Assembly (NCBI GenBank): GCA_029213065.1
Contig: JARGPH010000001.1
Span: 248,001 to 312,000 of the forward strand
DNA length: 64,000 nucleotides
Direction of reading: 5' to 3'
Origin: Verrucomicrobiales bacterium
GTDB taxonomy: Bacteria > Verrucomicrobiota > Verrucomicrobiia > Verrucomicrobiales > DEV007
The translations under genes and the position numbers were made by a program. Under the pieces are notes generated by a model. It had not been told where the DNA came from, ran no database searches, and saw nothing but the letters and a program-made list of their open reading frames with translations. Of this stretch, positions 23,829-33,014 are shown piece after piece. How positions within the stretch are numbered: the stretch's first letter is position 1; each line of letters opens with the position of its first letter.

Positions 23829-25789
23829 CGTGCCAGTGATTCTTTGGTTTCTTCCAGCCATTCGTCTCTCTCCGCCATTCTCAGCCGCATCTCGTACCGA
23901 GTACGTTCGACCTCAGCCTGCACTTTATCAAAGACTGCTTTCAATTTTCCAGACAACTCACCATTTTCATCAGCTTTCATCCCCTGAACCTGATCCCTGA
24001 CATCCTCAGCATAGATATCCAGCAGGTAATCCTCCGCCGAAACAAACGATTGAGCCGATCCCGGTTGCCCCTGACGGGCCCCGCGCCCCACCAACTGGCG
24101 GTCAATGCGGACAGATTCATTTCTCTCCACAGCAATGACGTGAAGCCCTCCCGCCTGTTTTACAGCTGCAGGCAGATCAATATGAGTCCCCCGTCCCGCC
24201 ATGTTCGTCGCGATGAGAATACTCCCGGGTTCGCCTGCTGAGGCGATGATCTCGTCCTCCTCAGCATCCTGCTTCGCGGTCAGGACCCGGTGGGGAATCC
24301 CCGTTTCACTCAACCTTGCGGCAAGCCGCTCACTGTCACGAATCGTCCTCGTTCCCACAAGCACGGGCTGATGCCGCTGATAGCGCGCCGCAATGTCAGC
24401 CACGATCGCCTTGTCCATCGCCTCATGGCTTATAAAGATTCTCTCGGGAAAGATTTTGCGCCGACTCGGAACATGAAGCGGGATCGGGACAACGTGCATT
24501 TTAAAGAAACGCCAGAATTCACCGGCGCTTTCTCCTGCAGTCCCCGTAAGCCCGCAGATCACATCATAGAGAGCGTAAAATCGCTGCCTCGTGACACTTG
24601 CAGCGGAATCAGCCTCCGGTCGCACCTCAACCTCCTCTTTCGCCTCAACCGCCTGATGCTGACCTTCCCTCCAACTCCGGTCGGCAAACCGTCGACCGGT
24701 AAACTCATCGACGATGACGACCTTTCCCTCATCATCTACGACATACTGTTCATCGCGGTGAAAAAGGAATTCCGCTTTGAGCGCGTTGATGATGTATACT
24801 TCCCAGGGCCGTCTCAAAAGCTCCCAGGGAATCACTGAATCATCTCTGAAAATTTCCCGGCGCCCCTCAACTGTGAGATCTATCTTTCTGCGGTTCCGAT
24901 CCAGAGAGTAATGCTCACCCTCAACGAGATTCAGTGCCAAATCCCTCGCACGGAAAAAGGGAAGGTCAGCCCCCTCGCCCGGCTTCGCCGCCTCACTGAT
25001 CAAAAGAGGGCTTCCCGCCTCATCAATCAAAACACTGTCGACCTCATCGATAATCGCGTAGGCCAGCCCCCGCTGACAGACATCCGGCTCGGGCTTTTCG
25101 ATGCCGCGAATCGCATAACGCAGATCCTCTCCCGGCGTCCCACCCGGATGCCTCATCCAAATGAGCTGATCTCGCATGTAGTCAAAGCCATACTCATATC
25201 CCACTCCATAAGTAATATCGCAGTGGTAAGCCTCCTTTTTCTCAGCCGGAGTTGCCTCCTTACCTTCCGGAAGGAGACCGATCGAAATACCCAGAAAATC
25301 AAAGATTGGCTTTGAGAACTCAAAGTCCCTTCCAGCGAGATAGGAGTTCACCGTAACGACGTGCACCCCTCTGCCGACGAGTGAAAAGACGAACGCAGGC
25401 AGGCTCACAGCGAGAGTTTTACCCTCTCCCGTAGCCATTTCAGCGACACCGCCCCGAACCAGAGCGAGGCCTGCAAGAATTTGCTCATCATAGTGAAACA
25501 GCCCTGTAGTCCGCCGCGAAACTTCCCTGAGAAGGGCAAAACCCTCTTCAATGATGGAGGGAAGTGCCTCCGCGTCTTTGCTTACGACCTCCTTGAGACG
25601 GCCCACCCGCTCACGAATCTCGTCGTCAGATAAATTCGCGATGATCTCCCCGGCAGCATTAATGCGCGAAAGCCGCACCGTATCAGGGACCGCCTTCTTC
25701 TTCCGAAACAGAGAATCGAACCGATGCAGAAACCGCCCCTGCAAATAAGCGGAGCGGTCATACTGGCGTGACAGGAGAGAGTTACTCAT
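23825..25789 (-). CDS. Shortened SecA-like ATPase (non-canonical)
   Basis: The 654-residue protein has the SecA motor parts. Walker A ATGEGKT is at 119-125 and VNSYLAGRD at about 148. The DEAD-like IIDEVDSVLIDEA is at 246-258. A preprotein-crosslinking-like insert (DEQYVVDDEGKVVIVDEFTGRR) follows, then SCIT-like GLTGTAGESAGEF, ILIATNMAGRGTHIDL and RIDRQLVGRGARQGQPGS. It stops shortly after the first scaffold helix (VQAEVERTRYEMRLRM). The helical wing, IRA1 and the zinc-binding tail of 850-1000-residue SecA are therefore missing. It is probably a second SecA serving the neighbouring adaptor and TolC-like protein rather than the housekeeping motor. The ATG at 25789 lies 69 bases after the TolC-like stop. 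Confidence 0.88.
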   Translation of the reverse strand: MSNSLLSRQYDRSAYLQGRFLHRFDSLFRKKKAVPDTVRLSRINAAGEIIANLSDDEIRERVGRLKEVVSKDAEALPSIIEEGFALLREVSRRTTGLFHYDEQILAGLALVRGGVAEMATGEGKTLAVSLPAFVFSLVGRGVHVVTVNSYLAGRDFEFSKPIFDFLGISIGLLPEGKEATPAEKKEAYHCDITYGVGYEYGFDYMRDQLIWMRHPGGTPGEDLRYAIRGIEKPEPDVCQRGLAYAIIDEVDSVLIDEAGSPLLISEAAKPGEGADLPFFRARDLALNLVEGEHYSLDRNRRKIDLTVEGRREIFRDDSVIPWELLRRPWEVYIINALKAEFLFHRDEQYVVDDEGKVVIVDEFTGRRFADRSWREGQHQAVEAKEEVEVRPEADSAASVTRQRFYALYDVICGLTGTAGESAGEFWRFFKMHVVPIPLHVPSRRKIFPERIFISHEAMDKAIVADIAARYQRHQPVLVGTRTIRDSERLAARLSETGIPHRVLTAKQDAEEDEIIASAGEPGSILIATNMAGRGTHIDLPAAVKQAGGLHVIAVERNESVRIDRQLVGRGARQGQPGSAQSFVSAEDYLLDIYAEDVRDQVQGMKADENGELSGKLKAVFDKVQAEVERTRYEMRLRMAERDEWLEETKESLAR

Positions 25790-25858
25790 ACTCCCGTTAA
25801 ACTACGCCCCCGAATTCTATACGGAGGAGAGTTTTTTTATAAAAAGGCACCTTCGTAA

Positions 25859-28387
25859 TTAGTCCAGAGGCTTGGCACTGGCCTGCGGAGTAACGGTTAC
25901 CGTCTTCTTGAGTGAGACATTGCCGACAGGGCGGGCCATCACAGCAGGTGTTTCAATCACCGGAATCGGCTTAGTCCTTGGAACACTGGAGAAAGTTGAC
26001 GCTGAAATTTTATTCGACGCAAACTCACTTCCCCCGCTTGATGGAACAGCCGCAGCGACAGGAGCCGCTACCGCAGGAGAAGCGGAAACCACCTCGTCAG
26101 AGACAGGCTTCACCGAAACAGATGGCATCGATGAGCCGGAGCGATTCGAACGGCCCGCTTTGTTACCGCCATTGTGATTCGCCTTACGAAGTCCGCCGAA
26201 GAGGCCTTTCTTCTCTTTCACTTCAGGCGCAGGCGCTGAATTCATTGCATTCGCCTCGGCCAAAACGCTGAAGCTCTCTTCACCGGTAGAAGCCTGCTCC
26301 GGAACATCCGGAATCGGCTGATCGTAGGAAGGCATTTCAGACTCGGAAATTGAAGGGTAACTCTTTCCGCCTTTTGTGCTCGTGATGTTGGTCGGCTTGC
26401 TTACGTGAATCTTCTCAAGCTCCTCACCGGGGTGAGCAGGATCGGAGTCCATGATGCGCTTGATCTCAACATTCTCCGAACGAAGGAACGTTCCGCGAGC
26501 GCGCTGGAGAGCGGCGAATGATGCATTGTAGGCAACCACTGAATCAAGGAAGAGCTCTTCGGCATTCTGGTTACGGTCCATTGAATCGAGAATCAACTGG
26601 AGTTGGGAAGCCGTGGTGCGACCACCCTCCTCTTCCGTGTCCACTTCGAGACGATCACGGAGCTGACGAGTCTCTTCACGGGAAGCACGAAGCGCTGAGT
26701 AGCGGCCCTGCATGTCGCGATAGGCTGTCATCAATTCACGATAGGAAACCAATGCCTCGAGAAGAACCACATCGATCGTGGCGCGGAGCTGATTCACCTG
26801 CTGTCTCAGCTCGATCTCGCTTCTGAGGAGACGGGCACGGTCAGCATCATTATCCCATGGCTGCTCGAACTCGAATCCAACAAGGTAGCCTGTTCCGGCT
26901 TCCCACTGATCTTTAAAAGCACGGCCGGCGGCATCATTACTCTCAATGTCACCCATCATCATCTCAGCGACGAGATTCAAGGTTGGCCATTTGTTGTTCT
27001 TCTGCATGTCGCGGCGCACGATGGCAGCGCGAAGCTCGTCAAATGCCTGCTGCACTTCAGGACGGTTTCTAAGAGCGTCTTTGGCAACACTCTTAACGCT
27101 GTCAACATAACGAGTCATGATCGGCGGTGTCGTCGGAATCATTTCAGCGTTGGAGCCGATATCCTGGTCAGGATCGTTGACGAGAGCACGGAGGCGCTCT
27201 TCGCTGTTACGAACTGCCATTTCCGCACGGTTGAGCATCGACTTGCGCATCGCGAGCGATGAACGGGCGCGAAGCACCTCACTCTGAAGCGCATCCAAAT
27301 CAGAACGCTGCTCCAATTGTGAAAGGATATTGCCTGTCTCTCCCACGAGATCGCGGCTCAGGAGATAATAAGAACGAGCGTAATAAAGAGCCCAGTAGGC
27401 ACGGTTCACTTCAAGAAGGTGAGACTGAAGCTGTCTCACGAACTCTGCCGAAGCCATGCGGGAATCAAACTTGGCGAGCTTGATTTTCGACATGTTGTAG
27501 TGATAACCACTTCCCTGAAGAAGGGGCTGAACCACTGAAAGAACAAACTCAGAAGAACCCTGATTCTGAGGAACGAGGAAAGAGGAGTTGTTGCTCAGCG
27601 TTGAAATCCGGTTGGACATCGTCACTTCTGCACCGGTCGCGAACTTCTTGCGAACACCGCCTTCGAGGTAATCACGGTTCTCGCGGAAGCGATTGGCGAG
27701 GTTTCCTGTCGTGAGCGTCGAACCGATTGGCTCGTTACCGCGCTGGAGACGACCGTCGATGAACGTGGTGATGTCAAACTCACCGTCAGCCTCCTGCATT
27801 CCCGTTTCACGGATCAGAGGAAGATCGCTGTAAACTTTGATCTGGTTTGAGTGCTCAAGCGCTCTGCGGTAAATATCTTCAACGGAATGAACCACCTGGC
27901 GCTGATCGTGCCAGACGGGAGAAGCAGCACGTGCTTTCCAAATCGTAGGGTATCCGGTTGGAATACTCCCCATCGCGGAAATGCGTGAGCTGCGAAGATC
28001 AGGCGGGTCCATGTGACCGATACGGGCGTCGTATGCGGAGTATATCGTTTCGATGAGCGTCTCGATCGTTTTCTGCGAACTGTTCTTAACGGTGAGGTAA
28101 CCCGGAATTTCAGGGAAACGCTCGACGGGATCGTTCTCGCGACTCTCGAGCGCTTCGATCTCCGCATCGACAATCGCAGAAATTGACTCTGCATGCCTGT
28201 CGGTGTGCGCATCGTGAATTTTCCCATTGTAGCCCGGCCCCGGATTCCGGAACTGATGCTTATCTTTTGAAAACAGTTTCTCCAAAAACGAATTGTTCTC
28301 GGCTTGCGCAACGTCGTCAGCAACAGCAGCTCCGCCCATTAAAACAGGCAGTACCCCAGCTATAGTTATTAACTTTCCGAATCTCAT
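25859..28387 (-). CDS. Large TolC-family outer-membrane protein
   Basis: ATG 28387 (MRFGKLITIAGVLPVLMGGAAVA, a signal peptide) is preferred to a TTG at 28486, giving 842 residues, nearly twice a normal TolC. An N-terminal region of about 180 residues (YLTVKNSSQKTIETLIETIY) precedes two outer-membrane-efflux repeats with long helices (EFVLSVVQPLLQGSGYHYN; VNRAYWALYYARSYYLLS; LRNRPEVQQAFDELRAAI; FEFEQPWDNDADRARL). A Ser/Pro/Ala-rich tail of about 180 residues (SSGSSMPSVSVKPVS) follows. It is the first gene of the operon with the SecA-like and HlyD-like genes. It would form the outer-membrane duct. Confidence 0.88.
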   Translation of the reverse strand: MRFGKLITIAGVLPVLMGGAAVADDVAQAENNSFLEKLFSKDKHQFRNPGPGYNGKIHDAHTDRHAESISAIVDAEIEALESRENDPVERFPEIPGYLTVKNSSQKTIETLIETIYSAYDARIGHMDPPDLRSSRISAMGSIPTGYPTIWKARAASPVWHDQRQVVHSVEDIYRRALEHSNQIKVYSDLPLIRETGMQEADGEFDITTFIDGRLQRGNEPIGSTLTTGNLANRFRENRDYLEGGVRKKFATGAEVTMSNRISTLSNNSSFLVPQNQGSSEFVLSVVQPLLQGSGYHYNMSKIKLAKFDSRMASAEFVRQLQSHLLEVNRAYWALYYARSYYLLSRDLVGETGNILSQLEQRSDLDALQSEVLRARSSLAMRKSMLNRAEMAVRNSEERLRALVNDPDQDIGSNAEMIPTTPPIMTRYVDSVKSVAKDALRNRPEVQQAFDELRAAIVRRDMQKNNKWPTLNLVAEMMMGDIESNDAAGRAFKDQWEAGTGYLVGFEFEQPWDNDADRARLLRSEIELRQQVNQLRATIDVVLLEALVSYRELMTAYRDMQGRYSALRASREETRQLRDRLEVDTEEEGGRTTASQLQLILDSMDRNQNAEELFLDSVVAYNASFAALQRARGTFLRSENVEIKRIMDSDPAHPGEELEKIHVSKPTNITSTKGGKSYPSISESEMPSYDQPIPDVPEQASTGEESFSVLAEANAMNSAPAPEVKEKKGLFGGLRKANHNGGNKAGRSNRSGSSMPSVSVKPVSDEVVSASPAVAAPVAAAVPSSGGSEFASNKISASTFSSVPRTKPIPVIETPAVMARPVGNVSLKKTVTVTPQASAKPLD

Positions 28388-28562
28388 GCTTAATATCTTT
28401 ATTATTAAAAAGGCCGGTATCGAAATCTCAGGGAAAAAATTACAACACGACATCTGGTTTGTTGCATACTCTCCAACCAAGGGCAACCACTAAAACTCTG
28501 ACAAAGCGAATTTTTTCAAGATTGCAAACCAATATAAATAATTAAGATAAGTTTACAAAAAA

Positions 28563-28997
28563 ATGAAATTTGAGACGCAAACACGAGAATTCGAGGTGCG
28601 AACCAGCGGCAAGGGAACTTACGAAATCAGCTCGCAGGTAAGAGCGTTTTTGAAAGATTCCGGCATCGCGAGCGGCCAGATGACCGTGTTTGTAAGGCAT
28701 ACCAGCGCCAGCCTCGTCATCATGGAAAACGCTGACGCTGAAGCGCGAACGGATCTTCACGCGTTTTTTGATCACCTTGTCCCGGAAAATTTGCCATTTT
28801 TAGTCCACACTTATGAAGGCCCTGATGACAGTCCCAGCCATTTGCGAATGGCCCTTACGCGAACAAGTGAGGTAATTCCGATTTATGAAAGAAATCTCGC
28901 CCTGGGAACCTGGCAGGGCATTTTTCTGTTCGAACATCGCCGCGCTCCTCATGTTAGAAAGATCACTATGTCTATAGTGGGAACGCCTGACGATTAA
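28563..28997 (+). CDS. yjbQ: YjbQ family protein (UPF0047, secondary thiamine-phosphate synthase-like)
   Basis: The 144-residue protein has the family core VFVRHTSASLVIMENADAEARTDL, then HTYEGPDDSPSHLRMALTRTSE, and the C-terminal LGTWQGIFLFEHRRAPHVRKI. YjbQ has weak thiamine-phosphate synthase activity, and the true role is unsettled. The leader between this gene and the divergent TolC-like gene is strongly AT-rich, so promoters for both probably lie there. Its last four bases overlap the end of the convergent glycosyltransferase gene. Confidence 0.88.
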   Translation: MKFETQTREFEVRTSGKGTYEISSQVRAFLKDSGIASGQMTVFVRHTSASLVIMENADAEARTDLHAFFDHLVPENLPFLVHTYEGPDDSPSHLRMALTRTSEVIPIYERNLALGTWQGIFLFEHRRAPHVRKITMSIVGTPDD

Positions 28998-31471
28998 GCC
29001 AATGAAAGTCCGATTCGATCCGCGGCACGGATGAAGTCAGCCCGCTTCAACTTCATATAACTTTTTGATGCGAAGTACCCGATAACAACGGCAACGGCAA
29101 GCCCGCCCCCGAATACGGTCGGCTCTTTCAGGACGGCGAGCACGGAGCCCACCATTACAGGCAGAACCAGAAGCCGCGTAAGCATCTGCGGTCGCGCGAG
29201 AAGCCTTAAGCGGGTCAAACGTCCCTCATTTTCATGGTATTCCGTCGTCGTAAGCACCGCCCAGTTCCAGAAGAGACCACGCTTCAATATGATATCAGTT
29301 TTCCCCGTTGAATCGTCTTCCGAAGTGGGGAAATCCTCCCGAATTGCTGCTAGAAGCTCATCCCGTCCAACTCCATTCTCACTCCAGAAATTTTTCTCAT
29401 CACCGAGCTTCCACCAGGGTGAAACCGCTTTTCGCGCAGCTAAAGCGCCAAGAAAACCTATACTCTGAGTCCATTTAGCCGACTTCCAACCATGCCGGAT
29501 ACGGGAGCTGCTCCGGAGCAGCCCCTGCAACAGAATCAGCCCGGCAAGTTTCAGCCGGGAAATCCTTGAATCGAACTTAGGCTCTAGTCGTGAACGACTT
29601 GCGCGCCTCAGAGCAACCTTAAAGGTCCCGAAAAGCATCGCTGCAGCGGGAATCCAGAGCCAGTTTGACCACCATCCTGCAATGGTAAAAGCCAGTAGAA
29701 GCACCCACCAAACTATATGTAAAACAACATCGCCCATTCCCGATTCGGGGGACGGATATACCAGTTGAAATGGTTCATATCCATAGCGGCCATGATAGAC
29801 AATAGAGCTTGAAGGGTTGCGGGATATATATACTTGTCCTCTCCAAACCGCCCCTCCGAGACCGCGAAAACGCTGCTGGTGAAAAGGCATCAGTAACGCC
29901 TCAGCCCGCCCGTAGCCCATCTGCTGACGACAATAAGCGCGCGGAGTAAACCTGCGATAGTGCCAGACGTAAGCTGCGGCAACGAACCCCAGCTCATATC
30001 CCGCATCTGTAATCCGCCAGCAGAAGTCGACATCATCGCCCGCGGTCCGAAAAACGGGATTGAACCCGCCAACCTCTTCGAACACATCCCTGCGAACCGC
30101 AATATTACAGCCGGGAAGGTGCTCTGCCTCTGTATCCGTGAGCAAAACATGAACCGGCCCGCCGGGAGCGGCAATAATTCGGGCCTGGGTCGCTGATTGC
30201 GGCGGAGGAGGAATATTCGGGCCGCCAACACAGCCGACATTCGGCCCTTTCTCGAAACCCTTCACGATCCAGGTGAGCCAATCCGGCTCGACGATACAAT
30301 CATCGTCGGTATAGACAAAAATATCACCGGTAGCGGCCCCCGCGCCGAGATTCCGGGCCACGCTGAGACCGCCGTGCTCAACAGAGTGCAAATTAACCGC
30401 GGGATAAAGCGACGCGATCTCGTTCACCCTGGCATCGGCCCCGTCATTAACGAGAATCAGCTCAAGATTCGGATAATCCAGCGCGACAAGCGAATCGAGA
30501 CAGGGAACCAGAGTCGCACTCCCCTTATACGTGCAGACGATCACGGAAACCTTCGGCGTCGCCGCCAAATCCACCAGCTCGCCCGGTCTTCCTACCGGCT
30601 CCCAACACTCGCGAACGACATCCAACGCGGGCTTCGGGGTGGCATCGCGGCGTGTCAGCCCAAAGCTCCAGTCAGCAATCGTGGCTCCACCGCGCTGCCA
30701 GAGATCACTCCACGCAAAAATCGTCGTTCCCGCACCTCCGGCGCGACAGACTTCCTCGATGTGCCATTTTAACATCTCCCCTTGCTCCGGTTCGCCATGA
30801 GCCCCCGAATCAACCCCGAATTCTGAAATCAGGAGCGGCTTATCTCCCGCGAGGTTCTGCAATCGCTCCAAATAACCGGCCAGTGACTCCGGTGTCTCCA
30901 GATAAAGGTTAAATGCCGTAAAATCCTGATTTCGGGGCAGTAGATACTCTGTGCTGGGATAATTCGCGTAGGCAAATAGCGCATTGGGATCGTTAGCGTG
31001 CCCCAGATCGATGAGACGCTCCAGTTGTTCGAGAACCCGTCGGCGGCCCATCCATCGAACCAGGGTCGTCTCGATCTCATTCCCCACAAAGTAGCCTGCA
31101 AGGGCGGGGTGTCCGCGAAACTGACGAATCGTCTCGAGGAGCAACTGATCCACCTCCGCAAGAACATGACTGTTCTTAAAAAAATCGATGTGCTGTGACC
31201 AGGGAATCGTAATAAAAACGCGCAATCCGATCTCCGCGCAGTCATGCATGAAATCGAGGGTCGGAATCTCGTAAATCCGTATCGTATTGGCCCCGAGCTC
31301 CTTGTGAATCCGCTCCAGCTCAGCCCGGCCTCCATCCCGGAAAGTCCCCACAGGAAAAGGGCCGAAGGTGACGATCTTTAGAAAAGTGACCTTGCCCCCT
31401 TCACAAAAATACTTACCGGAAACCCGAAGTGGGTCATCGATCGCCGAGACAGGAATTTCAAGAGGAGACAT
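28994..31471 (-). CDS. Clan GH-A glycosidase-like domain fused to a GT2 glycosyltransferase
   Basis: The 825-residue protein has an N-terminal (beta/alpha)8-type domain, about residues 1-290. It contains GANTIRIYEIP, the acid/base-like GYFVGNEIE (E132), nucleophile-like KPLLISEFGVD (E217) and IFAWSDLWQRGG. A GT2 domain follows (about 305-560) with VSVIVCTYKG, DDD at 389-391 (FVYTDDDCIVEPDW), GCNIAVRRDVFEEVGGF and GDDVDFCWR. Hydrophobic segments near 595-625, 655-670 and 765-800 suggest a membrane enzyme. It may build and trim an exported polysaccharide. Both domains keep their key acids. The start at 31471 is followed upstream by repeat-rich DNA. Confidence 0.85.
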   Translation of the reverse strand: MSPLEIPVSAIDDPLRVSGKYFCEGGKVTFLKIVTFGPFPVGTFRDGGRAELERIHKELGANTIRIYEIPTLDFMHDCAEIGLRVFITIPWSQHIDFFKNSHVLAEVDQLLLETIRQFRGHPALAGYFVGNEIETTLVRWMGRRRVLEQLERLIDLGHANDPNALFAYANYPSTEYLLPRNQDFTAFNLYLETPESLAGYLERLQNLAGDKPLLISEFGVDSGAHGEPEQGEMLKWHIEEVCRAGGAGTTIFAWSDLWQRGGATIADWSFGLTRRDATPKPALDVVRECWEPVGRPGELVDLAATPKVSVIVCTYKGSATLVPCLDSLVALDYPNLELILVNDGADARVNEIASLYPAVNLHSVEHGGLSVARNLGAGAATGDIFVYTDDDCIVEPDWLTWIVKGFEKGPNVGCVGGPNIPPPPQSATQARIIAAPGGPVHVLLTDTEAEHLPGCNIAVRRDVFEEVGGFNPVFRTAGDDVDFCWRITDAGYELGFVAAAYVWHYRRFTPRAYCRQQMGYGRAEALLMPFHQQRFRGLGGAVWRGQVYISRNPSSSIVYHGRYGYEPFQLVYPSPESGMGDVVLHIVWWVLLLAFTIAGWWSNWLWIPAAAMLFGTFKVALRRASRSRLEPKFDSRISRLKLAGLILLQGLLRSSSRIRHGWKSAKWTQSIGFLGALAARKAVSPWWKLGDEKNFWSENGVGRDELLAAIREDFPTSEDDSTGKTDIILKRGLFWNWAVLTTTEYHENEGRLTRLRLLARPQMLTRLLVLPVMVGSVLAVLKEPTVFGGGLAVAVVIGYFASKSYMKLKRADFIRAADRIGLSLA

Positions 31472-31769
31472 ACAGAGAGGTCAACTGAATCAGGCCCACG
31501 GAGGATACCTAACAGGGTTGAATCAATGACCCAACAGGGTATAGACGTAGAGTCAACAGGGTTTAACAGAAGAAAGAGATTCATCGCACCGCAAACAGGG
31601 ATGAACCGCTAACTCCGACAGGAACTGAAACAGCAAAATCGCCGCCAAATGGCTTTAAAAAATCCAAAAACCCGGGACCGGGGCCTCTCACTGTCCCACC
31701 CCCGGCACTAAAGTTGACCCGAAGCAAAAATCGAGGCCTCTCAATGGCCAAAATTCTCTCACTCTACCC
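31472..31769. other. 298 bp intergenic region with tandem-like repeats
   Basis: It separates the divergent glycosyltransferase and sbcD genes. Its left half holds three AACAGGGT units (31511, 31533, 31555). The right half is plain sequence in which I see no gene, hairpin terminator or clear promoter. Confidence 0.6.
31511..31565 (+). repeat. Dispersed intergenic repeat, copy 2 (three AACAGGGT units)
   Basis: AACAGGGTTGA at 31511-31521 is followed by AATCAATGACC, AACAGGGT at 31533-31540, and TCAACAGGGTTT from 31553. The units are spaced 22 bases apart, which is two helical turns. They lie just upstream of the glycosyltransferase start. Confidence 0.6.
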
Positions 31770-33014
31770 ATGGATAAACCCTACCGAATTTTACACACCG
31801 CCGACTGGCACCTCGGGAAATTGCTGAACGATCAGTCCCGCGACACGGAACACGGTTTGTTTCTGGCGTGGCTACTCGCCGTGGTGAAGGAACAGCAAAT
31901 CGACGCCATCCTCGTCGCCGGTGATATTTTCGATACCGCGAATCCTCCGCAAAGCGCCCTGCAGCGCTATTACGATTTCGTTTCGAGTCTCTTCGCCCAG
32001 GGTAACTGCGAGCTCGTCATCATCGCAGGCAACCACGATTCGGCCGCCCAGCTCGAAGCTCCCAAAGGAGTCCTTCATTCCCTGAAGACGCACGTGGTTG
32101 GATTTCTACCGGAAGATCCTGAAGATCGAGTGCTCTATCTCCCCGACGCTGACTCGCCCCGGGCTGCGATCGCCCTGATTCCCTTTTTGAGAGATCGGGA
32201 TCTACGCGTCGGGAAAGCCGGAGAAACAGCCGAAGAAATCCGCGCTCAGCTCGCGGAGGGAATTTCGGCGCGCTACGCGGAGACAGCGGCGGCACTGGAA
32301 AAGGCAAATGTAAGCTGCCCTGTCATTGCGACAGGACACCTCACCGTGGTCGGTTCGGAAACATCCGACAGTGAGCGCGACATTCACATCGGTGGGCTCG
32401 GCTCTGTCACACCGGGGCATTTTCCTGAAGCATTCGACTACGTCGCCCTGGGCCATCTGCATCGACCTCAGGCCACCGACGAACAGGGCCGGGTTCGCTA
32501 TTCAGGCTCGCCGATCGCGCTCAGTTTCAGCGAATCGAAGGACAGAAAAGAAGTAAGCATTCTCGAAATCGCCGACGACAAAATCGAACAGAGTTCCCTC
32601 CCCATTCCCGTTTTCCGGAAACTCTCACAGCTCCGGACCAGCACCGCGGATCTCGAAAAATCCCTCAGTGATTTTTCAGTCAAAGCAGGGGAACTCCGGA
32701 GCTGGGTTGAACTGATCGTGGAAGATGCCAGCATCGAAGACAACCTCACCGAACGGGTCGCGGAGCTCATCGCTGACCGCGACTTTGATGTTTTAAAAGT
32801 GATTCGCGGCAAGGCCGACTCCCTCGTCGCGATGACAGTGGATAACGCGACAGATGACGAAGCGATCGAATCCCTCCTCGTTCAGCCGACCCGCGTCTTC
32901 GAGCATCTTCTCGACCAGCAGGAACAACTCACGCCCGCGGAGAAAGATGAACTGAAACTCGCCTTTTCCCGGCTCATGGAACTCGAGGCACAACCCGAAC
33001 TGATCGAAGCGTAA
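31770..33014 (+). CDS. sbcD: Exonuclease SbcCD subunit D (Mre11-type nuclease)
   Basis: The 414-residue metallophosphoesterase cleaves DNA hairpins and ends together with SbcC. Metal-binding motifs are ILHTADWHLGK, VAGDIFDTANPP, IIAGNHDS, TGHLTVVGSETSDSER and YVALGHLHRPQ, in the expected order. A C-terminal capping domain follows. The stop TAA shares its last base with the sbcC ATG (TAATG at 33012-33016), so translation is coupled. Confidence 0.95.
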   Translation: MDKPYRILHTADWHLGKLLNDQSRDTEHGLFLAWLLAVVKEQQIDAILVAGDIFDTANPPQSALQRYYDFVSSLFAQGNCELVIIAGNHDSAAQLEAPKGVLHSLKTHVVGFLPEDPEDRVLYLPDADSPRAAIALIPFLRDRDLRVGKAGETAEEIRAQLAEGISARYAETAAALEKANVSCPVIATGHLTVVGSETSDSERDIHIGGLGSVTPGHFPEAFDYVALGHLHRPQATDEQGRVRYSGSPIALSFSESKDRKEVSILEIADDKIEQSSLPIPVFRKLSQLRTSTADLEKSLSDFSVKAGELRSWVELIVEDASIEDNLTERVAELIADRDFDVLKVIRGKADSLVAMTVDNATDDEAIESLLVQPTRVFEHLLDQQEQLTPAEKDELKLAFSRLMELEAQPELIEA

